Source: Pantoea septica
GTDB lineage: Bacteria > Pseudomonadota > Gammaproteobacteria > Enterobacterales > Enterobacteriaceae
DNA: 40,918 nt
Direction of reading: 5' to 3'
Assembly: GCF_002095575.1 (NCBI RefSeq)
Contig: NZ_MLJJ01000037.1
Location: 1 to 40,918 of the forward strand
Of this stretch, positions 26,736-36,377 are shown piece by piece. The position numbers were made by a program, and so were the translations under genes. A model generated the notes under the pieces. The model worked only from the letters and a program-made list of their open reading frames with translations, did no database searches and had not been told where the DNA came from. The number at the start of each line of letters is the position of its first letter. Position 1 is the first letter of the stretch.

Positions 26736-27874
26736 AAACCACCACGCAGCAGATTTTCAACGAGACCTTCGGCTATGCCCCGACCCATACCATTCAGGCG
26801 CCGGGCCGCGTAAACCTGATTGGCGAACATACCGATTACAATGACGGCTTCGTGCTGCCGTGCGCCATCGACTATCAGACCGTTATCGCCTGCGCGAAAC
26901 GCGACGATCGTCAGGTGCGCGTCGTGGCGGTGGATTACGATAATCAGCAGGACAGCTTCTCGCTCGACGCGCCGATCCTCAGCGTGAAAGAGCCGATGTG
27001 GGCCAACTACGTGCGCGGCGTGGTGAAACACCTGCAGCAGCGCGACGCCAGCTTCGGCGGCGTTGATATGGTGATCGCCGGCGACGTGCCGCAGGGCGCG
27101 GGCCTCAGCTCGTCGGCGTCGCTGGAAGTGGCGGTTGGCACCGTGTTTCAACAGCTCTATCACCTGAAGCTCGACGGCGCGGCCATCGCCGTCAACGGTC
27201 AGGAGGCGGAGAACCAGTTCGTAGGCTGCAACTGCGGCATCATGGACCAGCTGATCTCCGCGCTGGGCAAGAAAGATCACGCCATGCTGCTCGACTGCCG
27301 CACCCTTGGCACTCGCCCGGTTTCAATGCCGAAAGATGTCGCGGTGGTGATCATCAACTCCAATTTCCGCCGCAATCTGGTGGGCAGCGAATATAACACG
27401 CGTCGCGAGCAGTGCGAAACCGGCGCGCGCTTCTTCGCCCAGCCGGCGCTGCGCGACGTGGATATCGATCAGTTCAAAGCGGTGGAGCATGAGCTGGATC
27501 CGCAGGTCGCGAAACGCGTGCGTCACGTGCTGACGGAGAACGCGCGTACCCTGGAGGCGGCCGACGCGCTGAGCAAGGGCGACCTGAAACGCATGGGCGA
27601 GCTGATGGCAGAGTCGCACGCCTCGATGCGCGACGACTTCGAAATCACCGTGCCGCCGATCGATGCGCTGGTTGAGATCGTCAAGGCGGAGATCGGCGAT
27701 CGCGGCGGCGTGCGTATGACCGGTGGCGGCTTCGGCGGCTGCGTGGTAGCGCTGATGCCGTTCGATCTGGTGGATCGGGTGAAAGCGGCGGTGGCGGAAC
27801 AGTATGAAGCGAAAACCGGCATTAAAGAGACCTTTTACGTTTGCACCGCCTCAGAAGGAGCGGGCCAATGCTAA
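26729..27874 (+). CDS. galK: Galactokinase GalK
   Basis: GHMP-family kinase phosphorylating galactose at C1. It has 381 residues. The galactokinase signature [22 protein letters not shown] is at about 26-47, the ATP loop [18 protein letters not shown] at about 117-134, catalytic aspartate region [12 protein letters not shown], and the third GHMP motif [14 protein letters not shown] near 328-341. Its start overlaps the galT stop in the text ATGTTAA, and its own stop overlaps galM in the text ATGCTAA. Confidence 0.98.
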   Translation: MLKTTTQQIFNETFGYAPTHTIQAPGRVNLIGEHTDYNDGFVLPCAIDYQTVIACAKRDDRQVRVVAVDYDNQQDSFSLDAPILSVKEPMWANYVRGVVKHLQQRDASFGGVDMVIAGDVPQGAGLSSSASLEVAVGTVFQQLYHLKLDGAAIAVNGQEAENQFVGCNCGIMDQLISALGKKDHAMLLDCRTLGTRPVSMPKDVAVVIINSNFRRNLVGSEYNTRREQCETGARFFAQPALRDVDIDQFKAVEHELDPQVAKRVRHVLTENARTLEAADALSKGDLKRMGELMAESHASMRDDFEITVPPIDALVEIVKAEIGDRGGVRMTGGGFGGCVVALMPFDLVDRVKAAVAEQYEAKTGIKETFYVCTASEGAGQC

Positions 27875-28902
27875 GCGACGTTAATTCACACGCGCCAGAC
27901 GGTCAGCCCTGGCGCATTACCGTGCTGCGCAACGCCAGCGGCATGGTTGCGACCTTTATGGACTGGGGCGCCACCTGGCTGTCGGCGCGCGTGCCGATGC
28001 GCGACGGCAGCGTGCGCGAAACCCTGCTAGGCTGCGCCACGCCGTCCGACTATCTGCATCAGGACGCCTATCTCGGCGCCACCATCGGACGTTACGCCAA
28101 CCGCATCAGCAAGGCGACGCTGGCGCGGCAGGCTATTCAGCTTACGGCGAATCAGGGCGAGCATCAGCTGCACGGTGGGCCGCAGGGCTTCGACAAGCGC
28201 CGCTGGCAGATCGTCAGCCAAAGCGAGAACAGCGTGGTTTACCGGCTCGACTCGCCGGACGGCGACCAGGGCTATCCCGGCAACCTGCTGGCGCAGGTGC
28301 GCTATGAGCTGGACGACGACAACTGCCTGTCGATCAGCTATCAGGCGGAGGTCGATCGGCCCTGTCCGGTCAACCTGACCAACCACGCCTACTTTAATCT
28401 TGATGCGCATCATGGCGACGCGCGCCAGCATCGCTTACAACTGCTGGCCGAACACTATCTGCCTGTCGACAGCGACGGTATTCCCAACGCGCCGCTGAAA
28501 GCGGTGGCGGGCACCAGCTTCGATTTTCGCGCGGGCAAGATTGTGGCGCAGGATTTTCTCGCCGATGCCGACCAGCAGGCAGTGAAAGGATACGATCACG
28601 CTTTTCTGCTCGACAGCGCCGGTGACGCCAGCCAGCCAGCCGCGCATCTCTGGTCCGCCGACGGCGAACTGCAGCTGACCGTGACCACCGCCGCGCCCGC
28701 GCTGCAGTTCTATACCGGCAACTATCTGGCGGGAACGCGCGCGCGCGAACAGGAAAGCTATACTGCTTTCCAGGGCATTGCGCTGGAGAGCGAATTTTTA
28801 CCCGATTCGCCGAATCATCCTGAGTGGCCACAGCCCTCATGCTGGCTGCAGCCGGGCGAGCGCTGGGAGTCGGTGACGCGCTACCGCTTCACGCCGCGCT
28901 GA
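27868..28902 (+). CDS. galM: Aldose 1-epimerase (mutarotase) GalM
   Basis: Interconverts alpha and beta anomers of galactose, supplying GalK with its substrate. It has 344 residues. Landmarks are [40 protein letters not shown] (catalytic histidine), [11 protein letters not shown] (second histidine) and the catalytic glutamate in [20 protein letters not shown]. The start at 27868 is preceded by AAGGAG at eight bases and matches the family ([15 protein letters not shown]); nine upstream in-frame codons lie within galK. Last gene of galTKM. Confidence 0.97.
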   Translation: MLSDVNSHAPDGQPWRITVLRNASGMVATFMDWGATWLSARVPMRDGSVRETLLGCATPSDYLHQDAYLGATIGRYANRISKATLARQAIQLTANQGEHQLHGGPQGFDKRRWQIVSQSENSVVYRLDSPDGDQGYPGNLLAQVRYELDDDNCLSISYQAEVDRPCPVNLTNHAYFNLDAHHGDARQHRLQLLAEHYLPVDSDGIPNAPLKAVAGTSFDFRAGKIVAQDFLADADQQAVKGYDHAFLLDSAGDASQPAAHLWSADGELQLTVTTAAPALQFYTGNYLAGTRAREQESYTAFQGIALESEFLPDSPNHPEWPQPSCWLQPGERWESVTRYRFTPR

Positions 28903-28910
28903 GCCGCCTG

Positions 28911-28958
28911 AAAAACGCGCAGTGTGTCGCCGACAGGCTTACACCCTGCGCCGTTTTC
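28911..28958 (+). terminator. Probable gal operon terminator
   Basis: An imperfect long stem pairs AAAACGCGCAGTGTGT (28912-28927) with ACACCCTGCGCCGTTTT (28941-28957), ending in a short T-run, nine bases after the galM stop. Confidence 0.65.
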
Positions 28959-29062
28959 CGCTATGGTATGGCGCTATCCATGTGCCGCCGGGCGCGCGCG
29001 TCGGGTTGGTTGCAGCAAGGTTTCCATTATCGTAGAAACATCAAAGAGTTAAGGAGTTAACT

Positions 29063-29815
29063 ATGGCCGTAACTAAGCTGGTTCTGGTCCGCCACGGCGA
29101 AAGTCAGTGGAACCAGGAAAACCGCTTCACCGGATGGTATGACGTGGATCTTTCTGATAAAGGTCGCACCGAAGCCAAAGCAGCCGGTCAGCTGCTGAAA
29201 AAAGAAGGTTTCGTCTTTGATTTCGCTTACACCTCCGTGCTGAAACGCGCCATTCACACTCTGTGGAATGTTCTTGATGAGCTGGATCAGGCCTGGCTGC
29301 CGGTAGAAAAATCCTGGCGTCTGAACGAGCGTCACTACGGCGCGCTGCAGGGGCTGGATAAAGCGGAAACCGCGGCCAAATATGGCGACGACCAGGTGAA
29401 ACAGTGGCGTCGCGGCTTCGCGGTTACGCCGCCGGAGCTGGATCGCAACGACGAGCGTTTCCCTGGCCACGACCCGCGCTATGCGAAGCTGAGCGCTGAG
29501 CAGCTGCCGACCACCGAGAGCCTGGCGCTGACGATCGATCGCGTTATCCCTTACTGGAACGAGAGCATTCTGCCGCGCATCAAGAGCGGCGAGAAAGTGA
29601 TCATCGCCGCACACGGCAACTCGCTGCGCGCGCTGGTGAAATACCTCGACAACATGAGCGAAGATGAGATCCTTGAGCTGAACATCCCGACCGGCGTGCC
29701 GCTGGTGTATGAGTTCGACGAGAATTTCAAACCGATCAAACACTACTATCTGGGCGATGCCGACGAAATCGCAGCGAAAGCCGCCGCCGTCGCTAACCAG
29801 GGTAAAGCAAAGTAA
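29063..29815 (+). CDS. gpmA: 2,3-bisphosphoglycerate-dependent phosphoglycerate mutase GpmA
   Basis: Glycolytic interconversion of 3- and 2-phosphoglycerate. It has 250 residues as in E. coli. The phosphohistidine is in [20 protein letters not shown] (about residue 11), the second histidine in [19 protein letters not shown] (about residue 184), and [22 protein letters not shown] is typical. AAGGAG stands seven bases before the ATG. Codon use is more biased to optimal codons than in neighbours, as expected for a highly expressed gene. It converges with aroG. Confidence 0.98.
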   Translation: MAVTKLVLVRHGESQWNQENRFTGWYDVDLSDKGRTEAKAAGQLLKKEGFVFDFAYTSVLKRAIHTLWNVLDELDQAWLPVEKSWRLNERHYGALQGLDKAETAAKYGDDQVKQWRRGFAVTPPELDRNDERFPGHDPRYAKLSAEQLPTTESLALTIDRVIPYWNESILPRIKSGEKVIIAAHGNSLRALVKYLDNMSEDEILELNIPTGVPLVYEFDENFKPIKHYYLGDADEIAAKAAAVANQGKAK

Positions 29816-29831
29816 GCGTGAGCTGAAATGC

Positions 29832-29861
29832 AAAAAGGCCAGACATTGTCTGGCCTTTTTT
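29832..29861 (+). terminator. Intrinsic terminator of gpmA
   Basis: AAAAAGGCCAGACA pairs with TGTCTGGCCTTTTTT around a short loop, 16 bases after the gpmA stop. The flanking A and T runs allow function on both strands, so it may also stop aroG read-through. Confidence 0.92.
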
Positions 29862-29883
29862 ATGGCTGCGGATCGGGGCGCTG

Positions 29884-29995
29884 ACGCGAACGGCATAAAC
29901 CGATCGCAAAGACGCAAAAGACGGCATCCCTGCCAGCTCGGCACGCGCCGTCCCTGGCGCGTGACGCTTTGCTCTTCGATTTATGCCGTTCGCGT
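29884..29995. repeat. Palindromic multi-hairpin element A
   Basis: The gap between convergent gpmA and aroG contains a 112-base palindrome. Outer arms ACGCGAACGGCATAAA (29884-29899) and its exact complement (29980-29995) are 16 bp. Inside are the ends CCGATCGCAAAG (29900-29911) and GACGCTTTGCTCTTCG (29963-29978), which pair imperfectly. The centre holds two hairpins: GGCA-TCCC-TGCC (29923-29934) and CACGCGCC-GTCCCT-GGCGCGTG (29942-29963). The inner ends recur almost unchanged in element B. It does not match the REP or ERIC consensus as I know them. Confidence 0.8.
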
Positions 29996-30019
29996 TTCCA
30001 GCATCTCCACCGCTGTTAA

Positions 30020-31072
30020 TTAGCCGCGGCGCTGCTTCACGGCGGCAGCCAGCTGGCGCAGCACCTTGTCGGTGTCGCTCCAGCCGATGCAGGCGTCGGT
30101 AATGCTCTTGCCGTAGACCAGCGGCTCGCCGCTCTCCAGGCTCTGGTTGCCCTCGACCAGATGGCTCTCGATCATCACGCCGATAATGCCGCGCTCGCCG
30201 CCAGAAATCTGCGCCGCCACGTCATCTGCCACCTCCAGCTGCTTCTGATACTGCTTGCTGCTGTTGGCGTGGCTGAAGTCGATCATCACCTGCGGCGGCA
30301 GACCCGCCTTCTCCAGCCCGGTTTTCACCGCGCTGACGTGCTGCGCGCTGTAGTTCGGCTCTTTGCCGCCGCGCAGAATAATATGGCAGTCCGCATTGCC
30401 GCTGGTTTCGACAATCGCCGAATGACCATATTTGGTCACCGACAGGAAACAGTGCGGAGAACCGGCGGCGTTGATGGCGTCGATCGCCACCTTGATGGTG
30501 CCGTCGGTGCCGTTCTTGAAGCCGACCGGACAGGAGAGCCCTGACGCCAGCTCGCGATGCACCTGCGACTCGGTGGTGCGTGCGCCGATAGCGCCCCAGC
30601 TCATCAGGTCCGCCACATACTGCGGCGTAATCATATCGAGAAACTCGCCCGCCGCTGGCAGGCCGCTGTCGTTGATCTCCAGCAGCAGCTGGCGCGCCAG
30701 ACGCAGCCCGTCGTTCAGCTGGAAGCTGCCGTCCATGTAGGGATCGTTGATCAGTCCTTTCCAGCCGACGGTGGTGCGCGGCTTTTCAAAATAGACGCGC
30801 ATCACCACTTCCAGCTCGTCTTTCAGCTCGTCGCGCAGCTTCAGCAGGCGCGAAGCGTACTCTTTCGCCGCCTGCGGATCGTGAATCGAACAGGGGCCGA
30901 TCACCACCAGCAGACGATCGTCCTCGCCCTGCAAAATCTGATGGATAGCGTCACGCGCGCGAGCAACGGTGCGCGCGGCATTATCGGTAGCGGGAAACTT
31001 TTCCAGCAGCGCAACGGGCGGCAACAGCTCTTTAATATCCCGAATACGTAAATCATCATTCTGGTAATTCAT
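30020..31072 (-). CDS. aroG: Phe-sensitive DAHP synthase AroG
   Basis: First enzyme of the shikimate pathway: joins phosphoenolpyruvate and erythrose-4-phosphate. It has 350 residues, as in E. coli AroG. Typical segments are IGPCSIHDPQAAKEYASRL (metal cysteine, about residue 61), MRVYFEKPRTTVGWKGLINDP, GARTTESQVHRELASGLSCPVGFKNGTDG (about 164-192), DFSHANSSKQ (268-277) and SITDACIGW. The N-terminus MNYQNDDLRIRDIKELLPP fits the phenylalanine-regulated isozyme. A TTTACA half-site upstream is all that remains visible of a TyrR box. It diverges from ybgS across 288 bases. Confidence 0.97.
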   Translation of the reverse strand: MNYQNDDLRIRDIKELLPPVALLEKFPATDNAARTVARARDAIHQILQGEDDRLLVVIGPCSIHDPQAAKEYASRLLKLRDELKDELEVVMRVYFEKPRTTVGWKGLINDPYMDGSFQLNDGLRLARQLLLEINDSGLPAAGEFLDMITPQYVADLMSWGAIGARTTESQVHRELASGLSCPVGFKNGTDGTIKVAIDAINAAGSPHCFLSVTKYGHSAIVETSGNADCHIILRGGKEPNYSAQHVSAVKTGLEKAGLPPQVMIDFSHANSSKQYQKQLEVADDVAAQISGGERGIIGVMIESHLVEGNQSLESGEPLVYGKSITDACIGWSDTDKVLRQLAAAVKQRRG

Positions 31073-31216
31073 AAATCATTCCATTTATTCCTGGCCCAAC
31101 GCGCGTCGGGCACAACCCGTCCAATTTATCCCGTTGCGTCCGGAGTGTAAATTCAGGGCGCCTCTTAAATGCATGCGTGAGATTTGCATTTATAGGGTTC
31201 TCAACTAGGCTTTTAT

Positions 31217-31247
31217 ATGTAAGCACTGAGGAACGCTTCGCTTACAT
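31217..31247. promoter_or_regulatory. 8-bp inverted repeat in the aroG-ybgS interval
   Basis: ATGTAAGC (31217-31224) and GCTTACAT (31240-31247) form a perfect inverted repeat with a 15-base spacer, 114 bases before the ybgS start. It could be an operator or leader hairpin for ybgS; I cannot assign a regulator. The rest of the interval shows only AT-rich promoter-like text. Confidence 0.4.
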
Positions 31248-31360
31248 TATTTATCCCTTCCGGACGACCTTTGGGTGAAATTAAATTTCGCCGGAACTTC
31301 TTTGCGTCAAACTGCACCATCGGGTTCAAAACAGCAGCTATCATTGATTACAGGAGCATA

Positions 31361-31717
31361 ATGATGAATAAGTTTGCAATTATCTTTCTGACGGCAGCAA
31401 TGACTTTAGGCAGCGGCGCGGCAATGGCCGACAATAATGGTACGGCTAACCAGGCGGCTGAAGCAGGCGCGGCGGCGGGCGGCGCGAAACAGAATCTGCC
31501 GCCGAACAACGTCGACAACAGCAAAATCAATAATACCGACACCAATACGAATCCTGCGGCTAACGGCGGCACCACCAGCGGCAGCAATATGTCCGCCAAT
31601 GAGATGGACCAGAATAGCCAGTGTAAAGACGGCAAATGCCCGGATATTAACAGCAAGGTGCAAACCAAAGAGGGCGGCGGCACGGTAGACCGCAAGACCG
31701 ACGGCACCTCGCAGTAA
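31361..31717 (+). CDS. ybgS: YbgS homologue, small secreted protein
   Basis: A 118-residue protein with a signal peptide (MMNKFAIIFLTAAMTLGSGAAMA, cleaved before DNNG). The mature part is low-complexity, rich in Asn, Gly and Thr, with the family segments PPNNVDN, QCKDGKCPDINSKVQT and the ending DRKTDGTSQ. The two cysteines in QCKDGKC may form a disulfide. It matches E. coli YbgS in position and text; function unknown. Two ATG codons are adjacent; AGGAG is four bases from the first and seven from the second (31364), which may be the real start. Confidence 0.88.
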   Translation: MMNKFAIIFLTAAMTLGSGAAMADNNGTANQAAEAGAAAGGAKQNLPPNNVDNSKINNTDTNTNPAANGGTTSGSNMSANEMDQNSQCKDGKCPDINSKVQTKEGGGTVDRKTDGTSQ

Positions 31718-31725
31718 TATCTTCT

Positions 31726-31753
31726 GGAGAGCTTCGGCTCTCCATTATTTTTC
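31726..31753 (+). terminator. Intrinsic terminator of ybgS
   Basis: GGAGAGC-TTCG-GCTCTCC followed by ATTATTTTTC, eight bases after the stop: a perfect stem with a stable tetraloop and T-rich tail. Confidence 0.95.
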
Positions 31754-31805
31754 TCTGCGTTAACTTCCGCTATGCTGGGGCGATGAATTCTGTCAGGAAA
31801 CGTTC

Positions 31806-32387
31806 ATGGCCTCGCTGTTGTTAATAGACGATCACCCGCTGGTCGAAGTGGCGCTGGAAGCCGCGCTCGATCGCGCCCCCTTTCCTATCCTTTTACGTTC
31901 CGCCGCCAGCGAACAGCAGGCGCGTCAGCTGCTGACGCAGCCTACCGACATTATCGTGCTGGATATCGGCCTGCCGGACGGCGACGGGCTGGAAATCCTG
32001 CGTCGCCTCAAAATCCACTTCCCGCAGATTCCCGTGCTGATCTATTCGGCGCAGCAGGGCAGCCACTATGTGCGCAGCGCGCAGGCGCTGGGCGCGGCGG
32101 GCTACGTGGTCAAAAGCCAGCGAATGGAGCAGCTGCTGAGCGCGATCCTTGCGGTGCTGGGCGGTCAGTCCGCCTTCCCGCCTGAGGTGAACGCCTCCAC
32201 CCTGCCGCTCACCAGCAAAGAGCAGCAGGTGCTGGCGCTGCTGGCAACTGGCCTCTCGAATCTGCAGATCGCCGAGCAGCTGCATATCAGCAACAAAACC
32301 GTCAGCACCCATAAAAAGAACATTCTGGAAAAAACCGGCGCGCGCTCCGTGGTGGAGCTGGCCGATCTGTGGAAAGCGCAGCAGTGA
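31806..32387 (+). CDS. NarL/FixJ-family response regulator (EvgA-like)
   Basis: A 193-residue two-domain regulator. The receiver has the acidic pair D8-D9, phospho-acceptor D53 in VLDIGLPDGDG, S81 and K103. The LuxR-type helix-turn-helix spans about 135-190 (LTSKEQQVLALLATGLSNLQIAEQLHISNKTVSTHKKNIL). AGGAAA precedes the ATG. It overlaps the following kinase gene by four bases (GTGA), so the pair is a two-component system like EvgA-EvgS or BvgA-BvgS. No such pair sits between ybgS and zitB in E. coli, so the locus is an insertion relative to that genome. Targets are unknown. Confidence 0.92.
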   Translation: MASLLLIDDHPLVEVALEAALDRAPFPILLRSAASEQQARQLLTQPTDIIVLDIGLPDGDGLEILRRLKIHFPQIPVLIYSAQQGSHYVRSAQALGAAGYVVKSQRMEQLLSAILAVLGGQSAFPPEVNASTLPLTSKEQQVLALLATGLSNLQIAEQLHISNKTVSTHKKNILEKTGARSVVELADLWKAQQ

Positions 32388-35300
32388 GGCGATTCCTGCT
32401 GCTGCTGTTGCTTGCTCTGACGGCTACGCTGGCCCGGGCCGAGCTGCGGCCGGTCAGCAGCCTGGATCTGCCGATGATGATGCCGGTCAGCGGCGCCGAT
32501 GCGATGCAGGGCAAAACGCTGCAGGTCGGTCTGCTGGAGGAGAGCAACGCCCCCTGGACGATGCGCGTCGGCGACGAGCTCTACGGCCTTGACGCCGACG
32601 CGCTGGCCGCGCTGCATCAGCTTACCGGCGCCCGGTTCACCCTCAGGCTGTTCGCCGATCGTGCGCAGCTGATGGCGGCGCTGCAGAGCGGCCAGATCGA
32701 TTTTGCGCTGGGCGCACTGCCGAACCCGCTGCCGGCGGGCGTGCTGCACAGCGAAAGCTGGTTCAGCAGTCCCTTGCGCATCTATCGCAGCCAGCGCAAC
32801 GCGCGCGCCGTGATGTTCAACAGCGAGAACGCGCAGCTCGCCATTAGCCAGGTCACGCTGGCCCAGCTGCCGGCGTCGGTGGCGCAAAAGCACCGCTGGC
32901 GCACCTACAGCAACGACCTGCAGGCGATTTCGACGCTGCTTAATCAGCAAAACGACTATGTGGTGGCGGATGAGATCAGCGCCAGCTTTCTGCTCAGCCA
33001 GCTGCAGCAGGGCGAAATCTATCAGATCGCTTCGCAGCTGGATGTCGGCCAGCTGACGCTGCGCGCCTTTGCGCGCGACGCCGCGCTCATCCACTGGCTG
33101 AACCAGAGCCTGCGCCAGCTGCCCGCCGAGCTGGCAACCACCCTGCAGTCGCGCTGGAGCGCCCCGCTGCCGCGCTATCAGGATACGCAAACCCTGATGC
33201 TGAGCGCGGCAGAGCGCGCCTGGCTGAGCGCCCATCCGGTGATCTACTACGCCGCGGAGAGCGACAACGCCCCCTGGAGCTACCGTGACGGCAACGGCGC
33301 GGCGCGCGGCTACAGCGTCGATCTGCTGAACGCCATCGCGCAGAGCAGCGGCGTGCGCTTCGCGCCGCGCTGGGTCGCCGGCCCGCAGCAGGCGGACGAA
33401 CTGCTGGCGCAGCGGCAGGTGATGCTGCGACTGACGCTGCCGCTCAGCGGCGACGCGGCGCAGAACGCCACGCTGCCGGTCTGGCGCGCCCTGTGGGGCA
33501 TCTACAGCCGGCGCGACGCCAGCTTCAGCCGCTGGCACGATCTGGCGGGCAAGCGGGTCGGCATGCTGCGCGACGACGTCGCGACGCGGCTGCTGCCCCC
33601 CGAGGTGACCCCGCAGGTATTTGCCGATCGCGCCAGCCTGTATGAGGCGCTGGCGAACGGACAGATCGACGCGCTGGTCGATAACGTGCTGTCGGCGCGC
33701 TGGCGCATCGCCGCGCGCTACGGCGATCGGCTGCGCCTCGCCTTCGCCGCCAGCGATATCGCCTGGCCGGTAGCGCTGGGCGTCGCCGCTGACCAGCCGC
33801 TGCTGCGTCCGCTGATCAACCGCGCGCTGCAGCAAATTCCCGTCGATACCCAGCGGCAGATGCGCGACGGCTGGCTGACGCCGCCGCAGCCGGGCAATGC
33901 AATGACGATGCGCGCGCTGCCCCAGCTGGTGCTGGCCGCGGCGGGCGCGGCCATCGTCGTGCTGCTGCTGCTGCTGGCGCGCCGCTACTGGCAGCAGCGG
34001 CGCGAACGTCTCCAGCGCCAGCAGGCCGAGCGCGCCAACGCGATGAAGAGCCAGTTCCTGGCTACCGTCAGTCATGAACTGCGCACGCCGATGCAGGCGA
34101 TCCTCGGCTTGCTGGAGCTGGAAAAAGCGCGCTCCGCCAACCTGTCTCTGGTCTACAGCAGCGCCCGCTCGCTGCTGACGCTGCTGAACGATCTGCAGGA
34201 TCACGCGCGCATCGAGAGCAACAGCTTTACCCTCGCGCCGCGTCCGCTGGCGCTGGAGGCCTGGCTGGCGCAGCAGCAGCGCTTTTATCATCCGCTGATG
34301 CGCGCCGGCGGTCCGACGCTGATCGTCGAGGCGCTGACGCCGCTGCCGGAGCGCGTGCTGATCGACGCTGATCGGCTGCAGCAGGTCATCAACAACCTGA
34401 TGACCAACGCCCTGAAGTTTACCGCTCAGGGCGAGATACGCCTGACGCTCGCCGCCGATGAACAGCTGATCTTCACCCTGCGCGACAGCGGCAGCGGCAT
34501 TCCGCCGGAAGAGCAGCCCAAGCTGTTCGATCCCTGGTACCAGGCGCCGTCGGGCAAGAAGGTGTCGGTGCAGGGCAGCGGTCTCGGCCTGTTTATCTGC
34601 CGGGAGATAGTGCAGCGTATGGGCGGCGATATCGCGCTGCGCTCGCAGCCCGGCCGCGGCACCGACGTCACGGTGACGCTGCCGCTGGCGCGCTGCGAGG
34701 CCGCGCCGCAGGAGAGCGCCGTGCTGCCGCGCTACGCCGCGCTGCGCTGCGCCATCGTCGACGATCATCCGGCCAACCTGATGGTGTTGCAGCAGCAGCT
34801 GGCGCGCTTCGCCGTCGAGGCGGACTGCTTTGCCGACGGGCGCGCCCTGCTCCGCGCGGATGCCGAACGGCCCTACGATCTGCTGTTTATCGATCAGATG
34901 ATGCCGCGGCCGGACGGCCAGCTGCTGCTGCGGCTGCTGCGCCGGCGCGATCGTCAGCGTCAGCGAACGGCGATGCGGGTGCTCTGTTCCGCCGACGCGC
35001 AGCTGCTCAGCCTGCCGCTACAGGCGAACGAGCGCGTGCTGATTAAGCCGGTGCAGCTCAGCGATCTCGCCGCGCTGCTGGCGCATTTCGATCAGGATCC
35101 GCTGGCGGCGCTGGATGACAACCTGCGCCAGCTGGCGCAGAGGAGCGAGAAGTTTCTGGCGCGGCTCAGCCGCACCCTGCGCGACGCGCTGAACAACGAC
35201 GTGGCGCGCATCACGGCGGCGCGCGCGGCGCGCGACTGGCCGCAGCTGGCGGAAGCGGCGCACCGCATGAAGGGAAGCTGGCTGCTTATCGGTCTGGAGC

Positions 35301-35428
35301 AAGGCGCCGAACTCAGCCAGCGACTGTCGGATCGGGCCAAAGCGCAGCAGGACGCGCCGGACGAATGGGATTTGCTACTATTACTCACCAACAGGTTACT
35401 GATAAAACTGGACTCTTATGGCTCATAA
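32384..35428 (+). CDS. EvgS/BvgS-like hybrid sensor histidine kinase without a PAS domain
   Basis: A 1014-residue phosphorelay kinase. After a signal peptide (start GTG at 32384, [18 protein letters not shown]) come two periplasmic solute-binding type-3 domains (about 40-255 and 275-500), one membrane helix (about 512-532), HisKA with H564 in [16 protein letters not shown], HATPase ([17 protein letters not shown]), a receiver with D793, D794 and D837 in LLFIDQMMP, and an HPt domain with H960 in AAHRMKGSW. EvgS and BvgS carry a PAS domain between helix and HisKA; here only about 30 residues ([12 protein letters not shown] and on) separate them, explaining the shorter length. A GTG five codons upstream is an alternative start. 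It overlaps the regulator gene by 4 bases and zitB by 11. Confidence 0.93.
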   Translation: MRRFLLLLLLALTATLARAELRPVSSLDLPMMMPVSGADAMQGKTLQVGLLEESNAPWTMRVGDELYGLDADALAALHQLTGARFTLRLFADRAQLMAALQSGQIDFALGALPNPLPAGVLHSESWFSSPLRIYRSQRNARAVMFNSENAQLAISQVTLAQLPASVAQKHRWRTYSNDLQAISTLLNQQNDYVVADEISASFLLSQLQQGEIYQIASQLDVGQLTLRAFARDAALIHWLNQSLRQLPAELATTLQSRWSAPLPRYQDTQTLMLSAAERAWLSAHPVIYYAAESDNAPWSYRDGNGAARGYSVDLLNAIAQSSGVRFAPRWVAGPQQADELLAQRQVMLRLTLPLSGDAAQNATLPVWRALWGIYSRRDASFSRWHDLAGKRVGMLRDDVATRLLPPEVTPQVFADRASLYEALANGQIDALVDNVLSARWRIAARYGDRLRLAFAASDIAWPVALGVAADQPLLRPLINRALQQIPVDTQRQMRDGWLTPPQPGNAMTMRALPQLVLAAAGAAIVVLLLLLARRYWQQRRERLQRQQAERANAMKSQFLATVSHELRTPMQAILGLLELEKARSANLSLVYSSARSLLTLLNDLQDHARIESNSFTLAPRPLALEAWLAQQQRFYHPLMRAGGPTLIVEALTPLPERVLIDADRLQQVINNLMTNALKFTAQGEIRLTLAADEQLIFTLRDSGSGIPPEEQPKLFDPWYQAPSGKKVSVQGSGLGLFICREIVQRMGGDIALRSQPGRGTDVTVTLPLARCEAAPQESAVLPRYAALRCAIVDDHPANLMVLQQQLARFAVEADCFADGRALLRADAERPYDLLFIDQMMPRPDGQLLLRLLRRRDRQRQRTAMRVLCSADAQLLSLPLQANERVLIKPVQLSDLAALLAHFDQDPLAALDDNLRQLAQRSEKFLARLSRTLRDALNNDVARITAARAARDWPQLAEAAHRMKGSWLLIGLEQGAELSQRLSDRAKAQQDAPDEWDLLLLLTNRLLIKLDSYGS

Positions 35429-36377
35429 CCACGCTCACAGCGCGCCGGCGGGCAATCGCAAACGCCTCGCGGCCGCTTTCGCCGTTACGGCAATCTTTAT
35501 GCTGGCGGAGGCGGTCGGCGGCTGGATCTCCGGCTCGCTGGCGCTGCTGGCCGATGCCGGGCACATGCTTACCGACGCCGCCGCGCTGCTGATGGCGCTG
35601 CTGGCGGTGCAGTTCGCCCAGCGCAAACCCAACGCCCGTCATACCTTCGGGCTGCTGCGTCTTACCACGCTGGCGGCCTTCGTCAACGCCATCGCCCTGC
35701 TGGTGATCACCGCGCTGATCGTCTGGGAGGCGCTGCGTCGCTTTTATCAGCCGCAGCCGGTGACCGGCGGTTTGATGCTCGGCATCGCGATCGCGGGCCT
35801 GCTGGCCAATATGCTGTCGTTCTGGCTGCTGCACCACGGCAGCGAAGAGAAGAATCTCAACGTGCGCGCCGCCGCGCTGCACGTTATGGGCGACCTGCTG
35901 GGTTCGGTTGGGGCGATTGTCGCCGCGCTGGTTATCCTCTATACCGGCTGGACGCCCATTGATCCGATTCTGTCGCTGCTGGTGTCGCTGCTGGTGCTGC
36001 GCAGCGCCTGGTCGCTGCTGCGCGAGAGCCTGCACGAGCTGCTGGAAGGCGCGCCGGAAGTGATTAACGTGGAGAAGCTGGCGCGCGACCTGACGCTGAA
36101 TATTCCGGAAGTGCGCAATGTGCACCATGTGCACGTCTGGCAGGTTGGCGAAAAGCCTGTGGTGACGCTGCATGTGCACGTGATCCCGCCGTATGACCAC
36201 GATGCGCTGCTGCAGCGTATCCACCGCTATTTGCACCAGAAGTATCAGATTGGCCACGCCACGGTGCAGATGGAGTATCAGCCGTGCGCCACGCCCGACT
36301 GCGAGCTGGGCTTCGACGGCGGCTCAGCGACGGCGCATCACCCTCATCATCACGGCGAAGAGGCGCATCATCACTGA
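35418..36377 (+). CDS. zitB: Zinc efflux transporter ZitB (cation diffusion facilitator)
   Basis: Proton-coupled Zn(II) exporter of the CDF family, 319 residues (313 in E. coli). The first metal-site helix has [15 protein letters not shown] (HxxxD, about 46-60), and the second [13 protein letters not shown] (about 155-167). Histidine-rich ends (MAHNHAHS and a C-terminal [13 protein letters not shown]) and the cytoplasmic domain with [27 protein letters not shown] are typical. Its ATG lies 11 bases before the end of the kinase gene, so translation is coupled to the phosphorelay genes. It converges on pnuC with a 7-base overlap. Confidence 0.96.
   Translation: MAHNHAHSAPAGNRKRLAAAFAVTAIFMLAEAVGGWISGSLALLADAGHMLTDAAALLMALLAVQFAQRKPNARHTFGLLRLTTLAAFVNAIALLVITALIVWEALRRFYQPQPVTGGLMLGIAIAGLLANMLSFWLLHHGSEEKNLNVRAAALHVMGDLLGSVGAIVAALVILYTGWTPIDPILSLLVSLLVLRSAWSLLRESLHELLEGAPEVINVEKLARDLTLNIPEVRNVHHVHVWQVGEKPVVTLHVHVIPPYDHDALLQRIHRYLHQKYQIGHATVQMEYQPCATPDCELGFDGGSATAHHPHHHGEEAHHH

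Noticed and set aside
29884..29995. REP or ERIC element
   Set aside because: Neither the REP palindrome (GCCGGATG type) nor the ERIC consensus as I know it appears in the arms or hairpins.
31141..31165. TyrR box upstream of aroG
   Set aside because: Only one half-site (TTTACA on the minus strand) is present; the matching TGTAAA half at the right spacing is not.
32165..34768. An 867-codon open frame on the minus strand opposite the kinase gene
   Set aside because: It is rich in Arg, Gln, His and Ala without domain-like text and mirrors the high-GC codon bias of the real plus-strand gene, which has recognisable kinase, receiver and HPt motifs.
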